Shown here one piece after another: positions 44,101-56,100 of a DNA stretch of 64,000 bases. Location of the stretch: contig VFIW01000017.1 in assembly GCA_006386115.1 (NCBI GenBank), forward strand, positions 458,499 to 522,498, in the 5' to 3' direction. Every line of letters starts with the position of its first letter. Position 1 is the stretch's first letter. The notes under the pieces were generated by a model that was not told where the DNA came from, did no database searches, and worked only from the letters and a program-made list of their open reading frames with translations. A program made the translations under genes and the position numbers. This stretch comes from Globisporangium splendens. Its lineage: Eukaryota > Oomycota > Peronosporomycetes > Pythiales > Pythiaceae.

Positions 44101-46916
44101 CATGTTTTGCGGTGCGCTCTCAACTGCCTCTGAGATACTTTGCACGTGTTGCTGCTCAGCGCCGACGTTATCCTCGTAGCGACACTTCAGCCTCTCAACT
44201 TTGTCCACCCCGTAGCGTCTCGAGAGCTCGGCAAAAAGGCGCTCTTCGTGGCTGATGTAGCGCTTCGCGTACACTTCTGCCATTCGAAGCTTCGCTTTGT
44301 CAACTTCCTCGAAGAAATCTTTCAGCAGCTTTTCGAGGGAAACACGTGGATTCGCTGGTTCATTGCCATGAACAAGTGGGGACTACACAAAAGAAACGAC
44401 AGATAACCCAGCCGATTAGTACAACGTGAGACAGTCGATCACCTCAACATGCCCACATCTTACCTTTGCAACTGGATGCGGTCGGAATGGCTGAAACAAC
44501 TTGGAGTGTGGTGCCTCAGGGTTTGCTTCACTGGCATCAATGACCATCGTGTCTTGGGCTTGTGGGGGTTCATCGACGAGACTCGCTTCACCGGGCGTAC
44601 AAGAAGGAGCAAACACGCTTGCGGTTTCTGGCACGAAATCGGGACTCGGACACTGGGGCTCCTCGACCACAGCACACATCTCTGGCTCGCTATCATGCCC
44701 TTCATGTGCTGGAGCGTATGTTGTTGGCGAGATATGCGCTGGCATCGCGATGCCCCCAATCGTAAATGCAGGCGGAGCGTCAATCTCCGACGCCGTAGCC
44801 ACAACCTCGTTAGACTGAAAAATTCCGCGTGACGATTCACTTTTCTGTTCACGAAAAACGGAATTCTTAGGCGAAAGAACAGACTTGAGCACGCAGCCGT
44901 TGGTCTCACTGGAAACAGCAGCGGGGGCAACAAAGCCGAGGAGCTGAGGGGATTCCGATAGCATATCGGCGGAGGTCGGCGCAATTGTAAACATCGGTGC
45001 ATTCGCGGGCGTCAGAGGAGAATCGGATGACCATGAGTCCCACAGTGGTTTTGTTCCACGTGGAGAGATGATGAGCTGGTGCTGGTTTCGGGCATTAGGC
45101 TCTGCTTGCATCGGAGACTGGACAGCATCGACTGTCTGCTGGGGAACGCTTTGGTCCAAACCATAGCCATTGCTAGGTACACTGACTGGGGCGCAACCCG
45201 AAGCAGTAGGGTAGACGTCGCTCGTTGCCGTTTCCGCATTTCCGTATCCCTGATACTGATCCGAAACAGCAACTTCTTCCTCATGGATACTTTGCAGACC
45301 ACGATCGTATCCTACCTCGTGATGCTTTTCTTCTTGCAATTGAGCAATTTTGGCATGGAGATCACGGATAATCTGCTCTTGTGCCTCCCGCTTTCGCTGC
45401 GATTGCTCACGCTCCATTTCGATTTGCTGCTCCATCATTTGCTTCTCAATAGCATCTTTCTCTGTTCGGTGCTTGGAACGCTCGAGTTGCAATTGCTCTC
45501 GAAGGCTTGCTTCCGACTGCTGCAGTTCACGAACGTACCCCATCAAACTATTCAAGCTCTGTCGGCTCGGGAGCAGCTTGGACACAATGAGATCCGCGCC
45601 TCCACGTTGACTGCGCTGGGCTTTTCTCATGGAGAAATGCTGCTTCCCACTCGCATGGAAAAGCGGTGGATACGACGGTGGCGCTGTCGGATGATTGAGA
45701 TTGGGGCTGGCGCTGTCGTCATGGGACTGCCGCCACATGGGCTCCGTCATCCCGTTCATCACGCTGTGTCCGTTGGCCATGTACGCCGAAAGTCCCATAC
45801 GCACGCGCTGAGACGCACTCAATCGGCTCTCGCCGTCGTCCGCAAATGCTTCGTACGAGGAGCCTCCAGATGGTGTTTTCGGTGGCTGCACGTTCACTTT
45901 CTTTCCTTGAAACTTTGGCGGAGAAGGCTGCACACTCGGTACTTCAGTCTGTTCAACACTCGCAATCGTTTCTGGAATGTGACTCTGAGCTTCAGCATGA
46001 TACGCTTGTGGTAACATCGTCGTCGACGGACAAGCGGCCATTAAAGGACTCGGAGCTGCACCAGTCGCAATTGGGCTTGCCAGGGCATGCTGCGAGGCAA
46101 TAGCAGCCTCTTTCGGACTGTAGCTGATAGGATTCGTGTCACCAGTGTGGCACTCTGGAGTGGTACTGCAACTCTCGTCGGCGATGTCGTCGCTCCAATT
46201 TGTGTCAATCACCATAGGCTTCTTCTTTGGCTGCGTCCACGACTACATGCACACGCAACGCACATGCTGGTCAGTAACTACCTAAACTCCACACACAAGC
46301 AAGCAAAAACGCTGTCACGTACCCCATAGCGTGCGATTCGGGACGGCGTCTGGTTTGCTTCTGAGTCGTCATTGCTGTGCTTGTAAGAGTTCGACCGGAC
46401 ACGCGCATGCGGGTTCGCCATATTGATCGACGGAATCCCCGTTCGAGTCGTGGAGGACACCGTCGCTGGCGACTGCCGCACATCGTTTGAATCGTCCATT
46501 GTGCTCTCATTTTGTGCTGCGTCGCCAGGGACATGCGATGGTGGCAACACATCAGCGCACTCCATTGTGTCTTCTCTACGTTCTGTCGTCACGACCGCTC
46601 GCTTCGTCCACGCGAGCCCAGTATTAGCACTAATACACTCAACTCCTCCCGAGAGATCGTGCAGCTCTAGTCGCGGCGGCACATCCATCACGGGTGTGAC
46701 TGCGACCTCCGGAGACGACGAGGGCGACGCAGACGACGCGACGGACGACGGCGAGTAGACATGCGAGAGCGGCGGCTGTGTGGGAACGGGATGATGGACA
46801 CATGGGTGACTGCGCGCTGTCGTATGATGTGTAGACATCGCCGCACTCTCCTTCTCCTTGTGCGCGTGCAGCGCGCTCGGCACGGAGACGCGCGGCGGCG
46901 GCAGTTTACTCGCCAT
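41137..46916 (-). CDS. Giant single-pass membrane protein with paired helical motifs and acidic tail
   Basis: Three exons on the minus strand, 46916-46323, 46242-44464 and 44382-41137; 1872 aa. The start is the ATG at 46916. The N-terminal third is Ser/Pro-rich and disordered. A coiled coil (about residues 405-485, Glu/Gln/Arg-rich) is followed in exon 3 by two copies of a helical motif of the form (N)P..L..LL..(Y/F)..E..L(F/V)..L..(R/K)YG, near 44220-44360 and 43240-43370. One hydrophobic segment near 43070-43140 is the only membrane span. The rest, about 640 residues, is very rich in Glu, Ser and Ala. I do not recognise the protein. The KYG-type helical motif occurs in large structural proteins of several protists, which suggests a scaffold role. 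Confidence 0.7.
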
Positions 46917-47263
46917 TATTCTGGTTCTCTTCTGCTGCACGCAAATGCAGTGAAAGAGAACAGTCCGCTTAAGTGCGAACGCATTAACGACGCTGAAGAA
47001 ACAAATACAGTTACTACCTGGTTTTTACAGTCATAATCAATAGTGGCATTGCCTTGAAGCAACAGAAATTGTATTGGAAACGCGAGGAGAAACACACACA
47101 TGATACTCTTAAAGCGACGTAGTGTGTAGAAACGGAGCGGCGGGTTACGCGGAGGTTACGTGCAGTGCAAGACACACTTCGCTTGGAGCTTCCCAATGCG
47201 TAACCTGATGGCAGACACGAGAGGACGAAGCGTCAATTAGCGCAGATGCATGCGCTGCGTGCG
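46917..47263. other. Intergenic region
   Basis: 347 bases between two minus-strand genes, holding the 3' end of the LRR gene and the promoter of the giant membrane protein gene. Nothing else is visible. Confidence 0.4.
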
Positions 47264-50200
47264 TCAGAGAGAGGGAAGGCAGGTAGACAGGCGACAGACC
47301 TCGTGGAAGACGTGGCATTGCAGCAGCTGCAGCGCGGCTTCAACGTCCTTTTTGCTGCCCACCTGCACGCTGAGGCACTGGCCGGCGACCCAATGCGTTG
47401 ATGGCACGTGGAACACGAGCTCCTGGTCTGCGCGAACGACGGCGCGCATGGCTTCACACGATCCCTGGTGTTCACACAGACGCATTCTTTGTTAGTGCAC
47501 TCAACCATACGCTGGATTGTCTGTACGCATACATGTACCTGCATGACGATGACCTCATGGTGCAGACTCCAGCATGACGAGCGGACGAGGCGCCATTGAT
47601 ACTGCTCGATCACATCCTTGAAGTACGTTCAGATGCTGAACGGGAAGCGAACGCGAAGGAGTACGCGGTGTTGGTCGCTCACGTGGATGTATGCCGAGTG
47701 GAGCGTACTCACGAATGAGAACGGATCGTCGTGGGGCTTGTGCATGCGTTTTCGACTCTACTGGAGGGTGCTGTGGCTGCTCGACGTGCGCGAGACACTG
47801 GAGCAAACGTGGCGATCTTCGGACTGATAGTAAGATATGAGAACACACAAAAAGTCAAGCATATGTCTGGACAATGGGTGTGGCTGGTGGTCTACGTGAT
47901 GGGGGACGACGACGATGTCTTTGAGCAGCATTTTAACGCGGACCATCTTGCTCTCATCATCATTGTGGTCTCCTTCGCTGTCGTCTTCAGGATGAGAGCT
48001 TGTGGCTTGGAGCCACAGCGAGATCACGTCGCTTGCATCGCAGTAGACCACTGCCGAGCAAAGCTCGTACTTGTCGTCTAGCACCACGGTTCATTCCCCA
48101 CACACATGCACAGATGATCAGCCAGGCTTATATTCATCAGCAGGATGGGCATATGCCAAGCAGCTTGTTGTTCGCACCGCTGCCAACAAGCACGTGCCTC
48201 GACGCAGCAGTATCCTCGATCGAGCCTTCAATATCGCACACACGATGCACCACAAGCTTCCACTTGACACCCACCACGTCCTGATGGTCTCCATGCCTCG
48301 ATGTGCACATTGGATCCATCTGCAGCCTTGCTGCGAGCTTCCATTTCACCGAAGCCCGCGTTTCTCGGGTGATTTTCGTTTTCCATACGCGTGGAAACGC
48401 TGCAGGAGAGGATGTGCATGCCAACTGCAACACCACTGGCTCAACGCCACTGCATTGGCGACCGCGCTTGTCAGTCGTTGCTGCTGCTTCCATCTCCATG
48501 GCGCGATTGATCCCAGCGAGGACAAATTGCTCGCGTCGCACGCGGTTCTGGTCGAGTGCGCTCCACAAGAGCTGCTCATGGCTTTTACTCGCACTCGGAC
48601 TACCAAATTCCACATAGTACTAACGTAATTGACAAGTTTTGCACCATCCATATGTGGCTAAACGCATGCACGTACCTGCTGAGTTTTCCCACTCTGACGA
48701 GTGCCGGATGCGTGGCGATACCCTCAAGCAAAGTGCGGACGCGAGTCTCGTGGGCTGCTGCCTCGTCTTGGGTCTGCGGTGTGGCAAAGACCGGATTGTG
48801 CGATGGCTCAAGCCGCGTGAGCACATGGTTTGCACACAACATTTGTGCCAGTGCGTCCAGGACACCCGAGTGGATCTCATTGTGGCTCAGGTTGATGTGC
48901 GTCAAGCGCGAGTTGTGCTGCAAAGCACGCAGAATCGCCTGGGCACCGGTGGTCTTCATGCGGTTGTACCTCAGGTTGAGCTACGTCAGCGACGTGTACT
49001 CGTTGATCGCCAGTGCTGCAGCGATCACTTGGATGCCAGGGATACCGAGAAACGCGTACGAGAAATCCACGCTCGTCAGGCGATCGACGAGTCTCATGAC
49101 GTGGAGACTCGTTCTAGTCAGCCATGGTACGCATAAAGAGAAAGCCAAAGGTTTACCTCGAGTGATTCACTCTATCGAGTCTCAAGTAGCATCAGGACGT
49201 ACTTTCTCGACAGCTCGGCGTGCGTGAGACTGAGAGACTGGAGACGGAAGCTTCGCTGGTTCGTCTTGCTGGGAAGAAGTTCAACGAAGCGCCTTGCAAA
49301 CGCATCTGACGGCGTACCGTCCTCGGACTCGTTCTTCTTGGCTGACTTTGGTTGTCTCCTCTGCCGACATGGTCGCGACAGCGGCGTAGTATTGTTGGGG
49401 ATGCTGAGGTTCACATGAACAAGCCACGCATTGGCCACGATTCCTGCCGGCGATCGTATTGATGGGTCATTTGTCGATGTTAACGCTGTTGACCACTAGC
49501 TTCAATTTATGACTCGTTTACCTTCAGCAAACAATCGCGCGATGTCGTGGGCGTCTTCGTACTCAAAGAGCAGGTTTCCGTGGACATCAAGCCACCGCAA
49601 CTTGAGCTCGTGTCGCAATCGCTCACACAGGAGCCGTGCACTCGCACGCCCCAGCAAATTGCGCGATACATCGAAGCCGCCTAGTCCCGGCAAAGCAAGC
49701 ATCATGCCTGCAAAACAAACAAACAAAAGCACACTGAGAACGTGTTGGACAGAAGACACAACATTTTCAACAGAACGCACGTAGTTCCTTGGTGCACGAG
49801 TCATCGGGTTGGTTGTTCGCAAGGTTGATGGTCTGGATCGAGTGCAGATGTGAAGTTGCGTTCGCCGCGAGCGTGCACAGGTGACGGATGTGAAGATTGC
49901 GATTCGACAGATCCAAGTGGCGGATCTCACGCAGCATGGCGGTGTTCCTGGGCTCGCCAAAGCGCGCATCATAGTGGGTCTGCTATGACCCATCATCAAC
50001 AGACACGGTGTGCATTTCAGTACAACATGGGTTTCCTTTTACTACTGGAATACCGACGAGCTATCTAGCGTACCTTTGCAATCGCGACTCGCTCACGACG
50101 CAGCTTTCGCACAGTTAAAGTGCGTTGGTGGCTCTCATAGAGGCTTGCTGTCTTTTTCGAATCTGACGCATGTTGCTGTTGCTGTTCGCGTCTAGTGACG

Positions 50201-50841
50201 GTGTCGCTACGGCTGCCTTGTTGCTGTTGTTGTGCATCTTGCTCTGCTTCGTCTTCTTCAATTTCGTCGCTGCCATCAACCTCACATTTGCTCTCGGGCA
50301 CGACTGTGTGGACGTACTTTTGCAGTTGCCTCAAGTACTTTTCCTTGGCCGCCAATGCTGCAAGCAAACCAGTTTAATCCAACCGTGACATGATGAAAAG
50401 TTGACAGCACCTTTGGAAAATGAAATGAAGCGTTTTGCACCTACAGCGCAAGTCGTCAAGCAGCAACTCGTCGTCATCTCGATGGTTCAGAGCCTCCACT
50501 CCATCTCCCTCATCGCTTGGCTCACCAGAAGTGCTCTCATTTGACTGCGCTAGCGAGTTTCCAAACGACAGAGACGACAGAGACGACAGAGACGACAGAG
50601 ACGACAAGGAGGAGGAGGAGCTCATCGAGCTAAGTGTACTGTGTTGGTCTGAAGACAAACGAGCCCTGTGACTTCGAGAAGGCGCATCGTGCCTTTTCAC
50701 GACAGAAAGGAGCCGCTTCGAGTGATGCAGCTCAACACAAATAGAGACGAGTCTGGACTTGTTGACTTTGGGCAGCTCGAATTCACCGACATTTACGGGA
50801 CTCTGCGAGAGCGATGTGCAGAAATCTTCATTCTTCATCAT
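47264..50841 (-). CDS. Leucine-rich-repeat (RI-type) protein, eleven exons, one in-frame TAG
   Basis: Exons on the minus strand: 50841-50445, 50357-50074, 49982-49781, 49707-49522, 49443-49203, 49113-48676, 48599-48178, 48077-47896, 47757-47713, 47616-47539, 47464-47264; 892 codons, all phases matching. A Ser-rich N-terminus and charged coiled-coil segment are followed by ribonuclease-inhibitor-type repeats (for example LREIRHLDLSNRNL, and LTHINLSHNEI) and then a C-terminal beta-rich region. In exon 6 a TAG at 48981-48983 sits in the middle of a repeat (LT-stop-LNLRYN), where other repeats have a polar residue. A 51-base in-frame intron ending at that TAG is formally possible but would delete most of a repeat. 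The gene may therefore be a young pseudogene. Exon limits 8-10 are the least certain. Confidence 0.6.
50566..50608. repeat. Nine-base tandem repeat inside a coding exon
   Basis: Four to five copies of a nine-base unit (ACGACAGAG) lie in exon 1 of the LRR gene and encode repeated Leu-Ser-Ser. A likely site of length variation between isolates. Confidence 0.7.
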
Positions 50842-50938
50842 TCACGGCACTCTTCAATCATCTCCTTCACTCTTGGGAGACACCCTTCCTACAATTCCGC
50901 CTACTCGTTCACACGTATCTACAGACTCACACACGCTC

Positions 50939-52702
50939 TCATGCACCCTCGTCTTCTTCGTCGTTCAAGCCTTGCTTCCCAAACGTGTCAATGAACTCGT
51001 CGAGTTCATCCGAGTGGCCACCCTTCGCACGGCCGCGCGGTAAATGGTCGGGCCGATACAGGTCGACGATGAGCACGATCCGCGTGTCCTCGTCGTGGTG
51101 GTTGTACGCGAAATGCAGCTTGCTGTCGTCAAACACGAGGATCCCACGCTCCTGGTGCGCGCAGCGTTCGCCACCGACGACCATCGAGCAACAGGGCTTC
51201 CCACAATCGAGCGTAGGCACGACCAGACCAAGATGGCACCGCAGAATGTGATTCGAGAGATCGGCCCAGCCGCGATGCGCCGTCAGCGTCGTGCCTGGTC
51301 CGAGTTTCGAGAAGAGCGCGGTGCGAATGCCTGGGATGCTCTTGAGCACCTCCACTGTGCGTGGACACATCTCACACGTTGGTGGCACCCACGTCGTCTT
51401 GGACGCGTCGTACGCTGGGAACGTGTAGCAAAACGGGAACACGCGCCACTCGTTGTCGCCCTCGGTGTAGTGCTTCTCGGGCCAAAACGGCCATGTCGAC
51501 GACTGGAGAACCGCTTGCATCTCCTCGAGGATGACCGCATAGTTGTCCTTGAGCACCTCCAGCTGCGGGTACAGCTCCTTGTATTCGTAGTAGTTTGGCA
51601 GATCGTCGTCGTAGATTTCTTCTTCGTCGGAATCTTCCGCTTCTCCCGACGAGCACCCAGATCCGATCTCACGCCATTCGCCGCCATCGATGCTGTCGTC
51701 TGAAGTAGGAGCGCCTGAGAGTTTGCGCAGACACACGAGACGGTACCCCATTTGGTCCCGACGCAGCAACTCGTACAGATTCGAGTCTTCCACGAGGAAG
51801 AACGTCTCCATGTCGCTTCGGAACTCCTGCGGGATGTGCTCATTGATTAACGCTTTCATCGCCGGCGAGCTGAGTTGGCAGCCCATTGCAGCGTTGTACG
51901 ACGCCAGCGTTTCCTGCACGGTCTCAAAGCCCAGCGTGCCGTTCGAGTCCGCGACTGGAGCGAGAAACTCGTTGTGAAGACGGTCTGTCGCCGGGTCCTG
52001 CGGGATGAAATCGGCGATGAAGAGGTACCCACCTGGCTTCAGCACGCGCTGAATCTCCGCGAGCGCAATCGGTAGATGCTGTACCTCCTGCAGCGTCTGC
52101 ACGGCGCACGCGAGGTCGATCGAGTGGGACGCGACTCCCTTCAGATGTTCACACGACTGGTTCAGCAGCTTGAGCTCGCGTTTTCGGGACACACCGGGCA
52201 CTTTCGCAGCGAAGCGCGCCCAGGTTTCCGTCGCTCTCGCGACCGCCTGACTCGAGATATCAGCGCCGAGGAGGTCAGCGGTCGGGAACAGCGTCTGCAA
52301 TTCGCACAGACCGCCACCAGCGCCGCATCCAACGTCCAGAATACGCAACGGTTGCATAGCAGTAGCTAGCGACTGCAGCTCCTGTGGAGGTGCGATGCTG
52401 ATCAGCTCGCGGTACAATTGCAGTTGGTACGCGTCGTTGGCATGCGCGGCATGGAATTTCGCGGCGTCGTCAGCGGCGTCCGCGCAGCTGCCGTGGAACC
52501 CGACGTTGCAGCAGACCTTGTGGTGGCTCGCGAAGATGGGCGAGTGGTAGAGTCCATCGTAGAAGTCCTTGACGCTCGGGCGCGGCGCGCTCGCATCGCT
52601 GGTCGTCATTTGCACAGAGGGATCTTGTGTGTCGATGGAGTGCTTTGCGGAAATGATCATGTTTGCATGTGCTTCAAGTCTTTGCAACAGAGCGCGTGTC
52701 AT
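50939..52702 (-). CDS. SAM methyltransferase fused to aspartyl/asparaginyl beta-hydroxylase domain
   Basis: Intronless, 587 aa. The start is the ATG at 52702; an in-frame TTG lies eight codons upstream. The N-terminal half is a class I SAM-dependent methyltransferase: motif I ILDVGCGAGGG at about 120-131, acidic GADIS after the second strand, and the VLKPGGYLFIADF motif of ubiquinone/sterol-type enzymes. A Ser/Glu/Asp-rich linker follows. The C-terminal half is an Asp/Asn beta-hydroxylase (2-oxoglutarate, Fe) domain: HLGLVVP (iron ligand near His490), GILVFDDS and LHFAYNH (second ligand near His530), then RIVLIVDLYRP. Substrates are unknown; both active sites look intact. An initiator-like motif lies 26 bases upstream of the ATG. 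Confidence 0.87.
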   Translation of the reverse strand: MTRALLQRLEAHANMIISAKHSIDTQDPSVQMTTSDASAPRPSVKDFYDGLYHSPIFASHHKVCCNVGFHGSCADAADDAAKFHAAHANDAYQLQLYRELISIAPPQELQSLATAMQPLRILDVGCGAGGGLCELQTLFPTADLLGADISSQAVARATETWARFAAKVPGVSRKRELKLLNQSCEHLKGVASHSIDLACAVQTLQEVQHLPIALAEIQRVLKPGGYLFIADFIPQDPATDRLHNEFLAPVADSNGTLGFETVQETLASYNAAMGCQLSSPAMKALINEHIPQEFRSDMETFFLVEDSNLYELLRRDQMGYRLVCLRKLSGAPTSDDSIDGGEWREIGSGCSSGEAEDSDEEEIYDDDLPNYYEYKELYPQLEVLKDNYAVILEEMQAVLQSSTWPFWPEKHYTEGDNEWRVFPFCYTFPAYDASKTTWVPPTCEMCPRTVEVLKSIPGIRTALFSKLGPGTTLTAHRGWADLSNHILRCHLGLVVPTLDCGKPCCSMVVGGERCAHQERGILVFDDSKLHFAYNHHDEDTRIVLIVDLYRPDHLPRGRAKGGHSDELDEFIDTFGKQGLNDEEDEGA

Positions 52703-52727
52703 CCCACCCTTATTATGCAACGTCAAA

Positions 52728-52735
52728 GGAGTGAG
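52728..52735 (-). promoter_or_regulatory. Oomycete-type initiator (Inr) candidate
   Basis: Read on the minus strand this is CTCACTCC, matching the oomycete initiator YTCANTYY. It begins about 33 bases upstream of the ATG of the methyltransferase/hydroxylase fusion, a normal distance for a short oomycete leader. Short motif, so chance occurrence is possible. Confidence 0.35.
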
Positions 52736-53036
52736 AGAAGCGCACGTTGCGAGATAGGGGTGCTTTGTTCCGTAGTTTTGGGTGCTTTGTTGTGTTTCTT
52801 TGTCGAAGGGAACCGTTTCGTCAAAACGAGAAACAGTTGTTCTTCCAATACACTACGCAGCAGCAAAAAGGGTCATTGTAATGTCAAAAATGGACATAAA
52901 GAACCTCTCATCTGCCAAAGTCACCACCATAACGAAAACCAGTACCTGACAAAGTCGACACTCTCACTTTTGACTACCTGAGTCTGAGTCTGAGACCCAC
53001 TCGCAGTGATCTCCATTCCCCCTCCATTGAGCAACT

Positions 53037-53044
53037 CTCATTTT
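53037..53044 (+). promoter_or_regulatory. Oomycete-type initiator (Inr) candidate
   Basis: CTCATTTT matches YTCANTYY in the context GCAACTCTCATTTTGCCAC, close to the extended oomycete start-site consensus. It lies about 80 bases upstream of the MIOS ATG. Confidence 0.4.
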
Positions 53045-53124
53045 GCCACACCAGCATCAAGCAAAAGAAGAGCTCCTCAGTGTCCTCATCCACAGAGCGC
53101 TCTGCGTGCGTCTCCGCCGTGAGC

Positions 53125-56100
53125 ATGAGCATGAGCAGGCAGAAGATGGTGGTGGAGTGGTCTCCACACGACACGTCGCTCTTCGCCGTGGGCGCCGACA
53201 ACCTGCGGCTGTTCGAGACCACGACTACAGCCGCAGCTGGCGATGCCGTGGACGGCGCCGCCACCGCGCTCACGACGCAGCGCAAGCGCTCCTTCCGCCT
53301 CGTCAAGATCAACGCGCAAGTCACGCAGCTCAAGTGCATGGAGTGGTACCCGTTCGAGTCCAAGCCGCTGCTCATCGCCGCGGGCATGGGCTCGGGCAAG
53401 GTGCTGCTGAGCGACTTCCAGGACCCGCGCTCGCGCGCCGTGCGCGAGTTCGTGCCCAAGTACAGTCGGCCGTGCAATGCTGTCGCGTGGAACAAAGCGC
53501 TGCCGAACCAGCTCGCTGCGGGCTTTGAGAAAGTGCGCAGTGATTTCTGCACGCTCGTGTGGGACCTCAATACGTCGAGTGGTGCGGGTGCCGGCGCGTC
53601 AACGATCTCGGGCAACGTCGGCGGGAACCTCGAAATGATGAACAATAACGACGGTGGCATGGACGTCGTCAGCGGATCCATGATGATGGGCTCATCGTCC
53701 CGGAAACCGCATCCGAACAGCTCTGGTAGTGGTGGCAGCAACAACAGCAATAATGGCGCAAATGGCAGTGGTGGAGGTGGTGGTGGCGCACGGAGCTTCA
53801 CGCGTGAGAATGAGAAACCTGTGCATGAACTCTCGAATTCCGAAGCGACCGTGGCGCTTTCGTGGGTGCCTTCGCAACCCATGTGTCTCGCGACCGGCAC
53901 GGGGTTCAAGTGGCTCCGCGTCTACGATTTGCGCACGAAGGGCGTGTCGTCGTCGCCGCTGAGCGTCGTTGCGCACAACAAAGCCGTGCTCGGCGTCGTG
54001 TTTGACCAGCACCGACCGCACATTTTGGCGACGTACACGGACGGACCGCAGGAAGCCGTCAAAGTGTGGGATATTCGACGCTTGGACTCGTCGGTTGGGC
54101 CGCTGCTGTCGCTGCAGCAGACGAGCAAGACGCTGGCGCAAGTGTCGTGGTGTCCATCGAAACCGGGGATCCTTGTGACCACGTCCGCCGAAGAGAAATG
54201 GATCTCGCTCTGGGATGTCACCAAGCACGAGACTGCTGATGGCGCCTCGTCTTCTTCGGGCATCGTCGTCAAGAAGCCATTCCGCCGTCGCTACACGTCG
54301 GACCCGCTCGCGTCGTTTTCGTGGCAGTACGTGCCGACGACAAAGCCTTTGCCCCAGCAACACCAACAGCAGCAGCGCTCTCGCGAAGTCCAGGCCAATG
54401 CGAATGCGATCAAGACAATCGCGTCGGCGGCGTTCCCGAATCGACTGCTCATCGCGTCTGTGAATGGAGAAATCGAAGATATCTCGGTCCATGACTCGAT
54501 GCCCGTGACTGTGTCGCCGCATGGTGCCGTCGCGTTCAGTTGCGGGAAGTTGCTCTTTGGCGGCTCCTTGAGTGAAGATGCGAACACCCACAGTCACGGG
54601 ACAGCTGCTGCGGCGCGCCATTTGCTGGACGTCGCGTCAGGAGAACGCAGCAGTGCTTTTGGCGACGATGAGGACATCTCGAGTGAAATGTATCGACTCG
54701 CAAAGCGCGGCTACTCGATCGAGCTGTCCAAGAGTCTCAAGCTCTTCCAGAACGGCACATCGGTGCGTCATCGACAACTGCGCAATCTGTGGTTGTGGGT
54801 CGACCAAGTCGAGGCGCTGCGCCGGATCCGCGCGAACCGAATCGCGCAGACGCGTGCCATTGCTGCTGGCGGTCCCGGAGGCGGCATCCTTAATGCCACC
54901 GCGCCAGGTCCCTTGCGTGGATGGCCGTTCAATGCCAACGCCCTCGTCGTCGCGGGCGTGAAAAATCTGCTTGCGGTGACAACTGAGTCGCCTACGGCTG
55001 CCAGCAGCTCAGCTGAAAACGCGGTATCGTCGTCGTCGTCCGCTGATAGCTCCTCGCTTGCAAACATCGCATCTGAGGTGAAAACGGATCCCGTGCTCAA
55101 TTGCCAAGTGTACGAAGGATTAGGACGACGCCTCGCACTCCTGGCGTGCAACTGGGACCCCGACAATGGCCAATCGAGTCTCCGCAACAGCTCTGCCTCC
55201 CAGTCCGGTTTCGAGAGCAATCCGCCACCGGGACCTGGTCGACCGCATTTGCCGTTGAACCGAAGCAACTCTGGCGCGTGGGCTTCGCAAAAGCAATTCG
55301 AAGACAGTACGTTGAACAGCAACGTGTTTGGCAATCGCTCGGGAAGTGAAAGTGGCCGTCATGAGCTACGCAGCATTTTGAGCAAGTGCGAAAGCGAGGG
55401 CCAATACGCGCGTGCGGCCGCGCTCGCAGTGTTTCATGGCGATTTGAACACGGCCGTGTCGTTTTTGCAGAAAGGCGCCGTGTGGCTGAGCCAAGTGCAG
55501 AGTAGTCTCCATGATGAGGGAGGATCGCCAGTGTCTCATCTCTCGGCCGATGTCTTGCAACTCGTCGCAATGGCAGTCGCCGGGTACTCGTCGTCGACGA
55601 TGAACGTCGGTGGTCCATCGCTTTGGGCGACCATGTGCCAGCAGCTCCTCAAGCGCGACGAGGTCGTATCGCAACGCCACCCACGGTACCTCCACGCGCT
55701 GCTCTCGTTCCTGTGCGTGTGCGCTGGCTCGTCGAACAGTAACCCTCTGAATCTGCCGTCGGCTCGCGGCGTTCAACTGCAAGCGCAGCCCCCGCGACGC
55801 GCAGGCGCCACGAACAACACCAGACGGTCCTGGGGCAGCGTCGACGGCCTCTCGGTGTTCACAGGAGGCAGCGCGTCCAAGCCGTCCGCAAGTGGTATGT
55901 ATTCCGCGATTCTCAGTGATATGACACTGCCACTGAGCGACCGCGTCGCGTTTGCGTGTCGGTACCTTCCTGCTGATGACCTGCGCGCTTTTGTCACGCA
56001 GCATGAAGACGAGTGTGAACAATTTGGTCGCCTCGAAGGACTCATCCTGACGGGACTGAATGCGACGGGGACCCGCATCCTGCAAACGTACCTCGACACA

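Larger units (their letters stand above)
52703..53124. other. Divergent promoter region of the fusion gene and MIOS
   Basis: 422 bases between two divergent starts. Each side has a YTCANTYY initiator-like match. The centre (about 52790-52960) is AT-rich. No other feature is supported. Confidence 0.45.

Noticed and set aside
47629..47631. In-frame TGA in the last exons of the LRR gene
   Set aside because: It falls within a clear GTGAGT...AG intron (47712 to 47617), so it is not a lesion.
53692..54621. Minus-strand frame opposite MIOS WD40 region
   Set aside because: Arg-rich shadow of a conserved coding strand.
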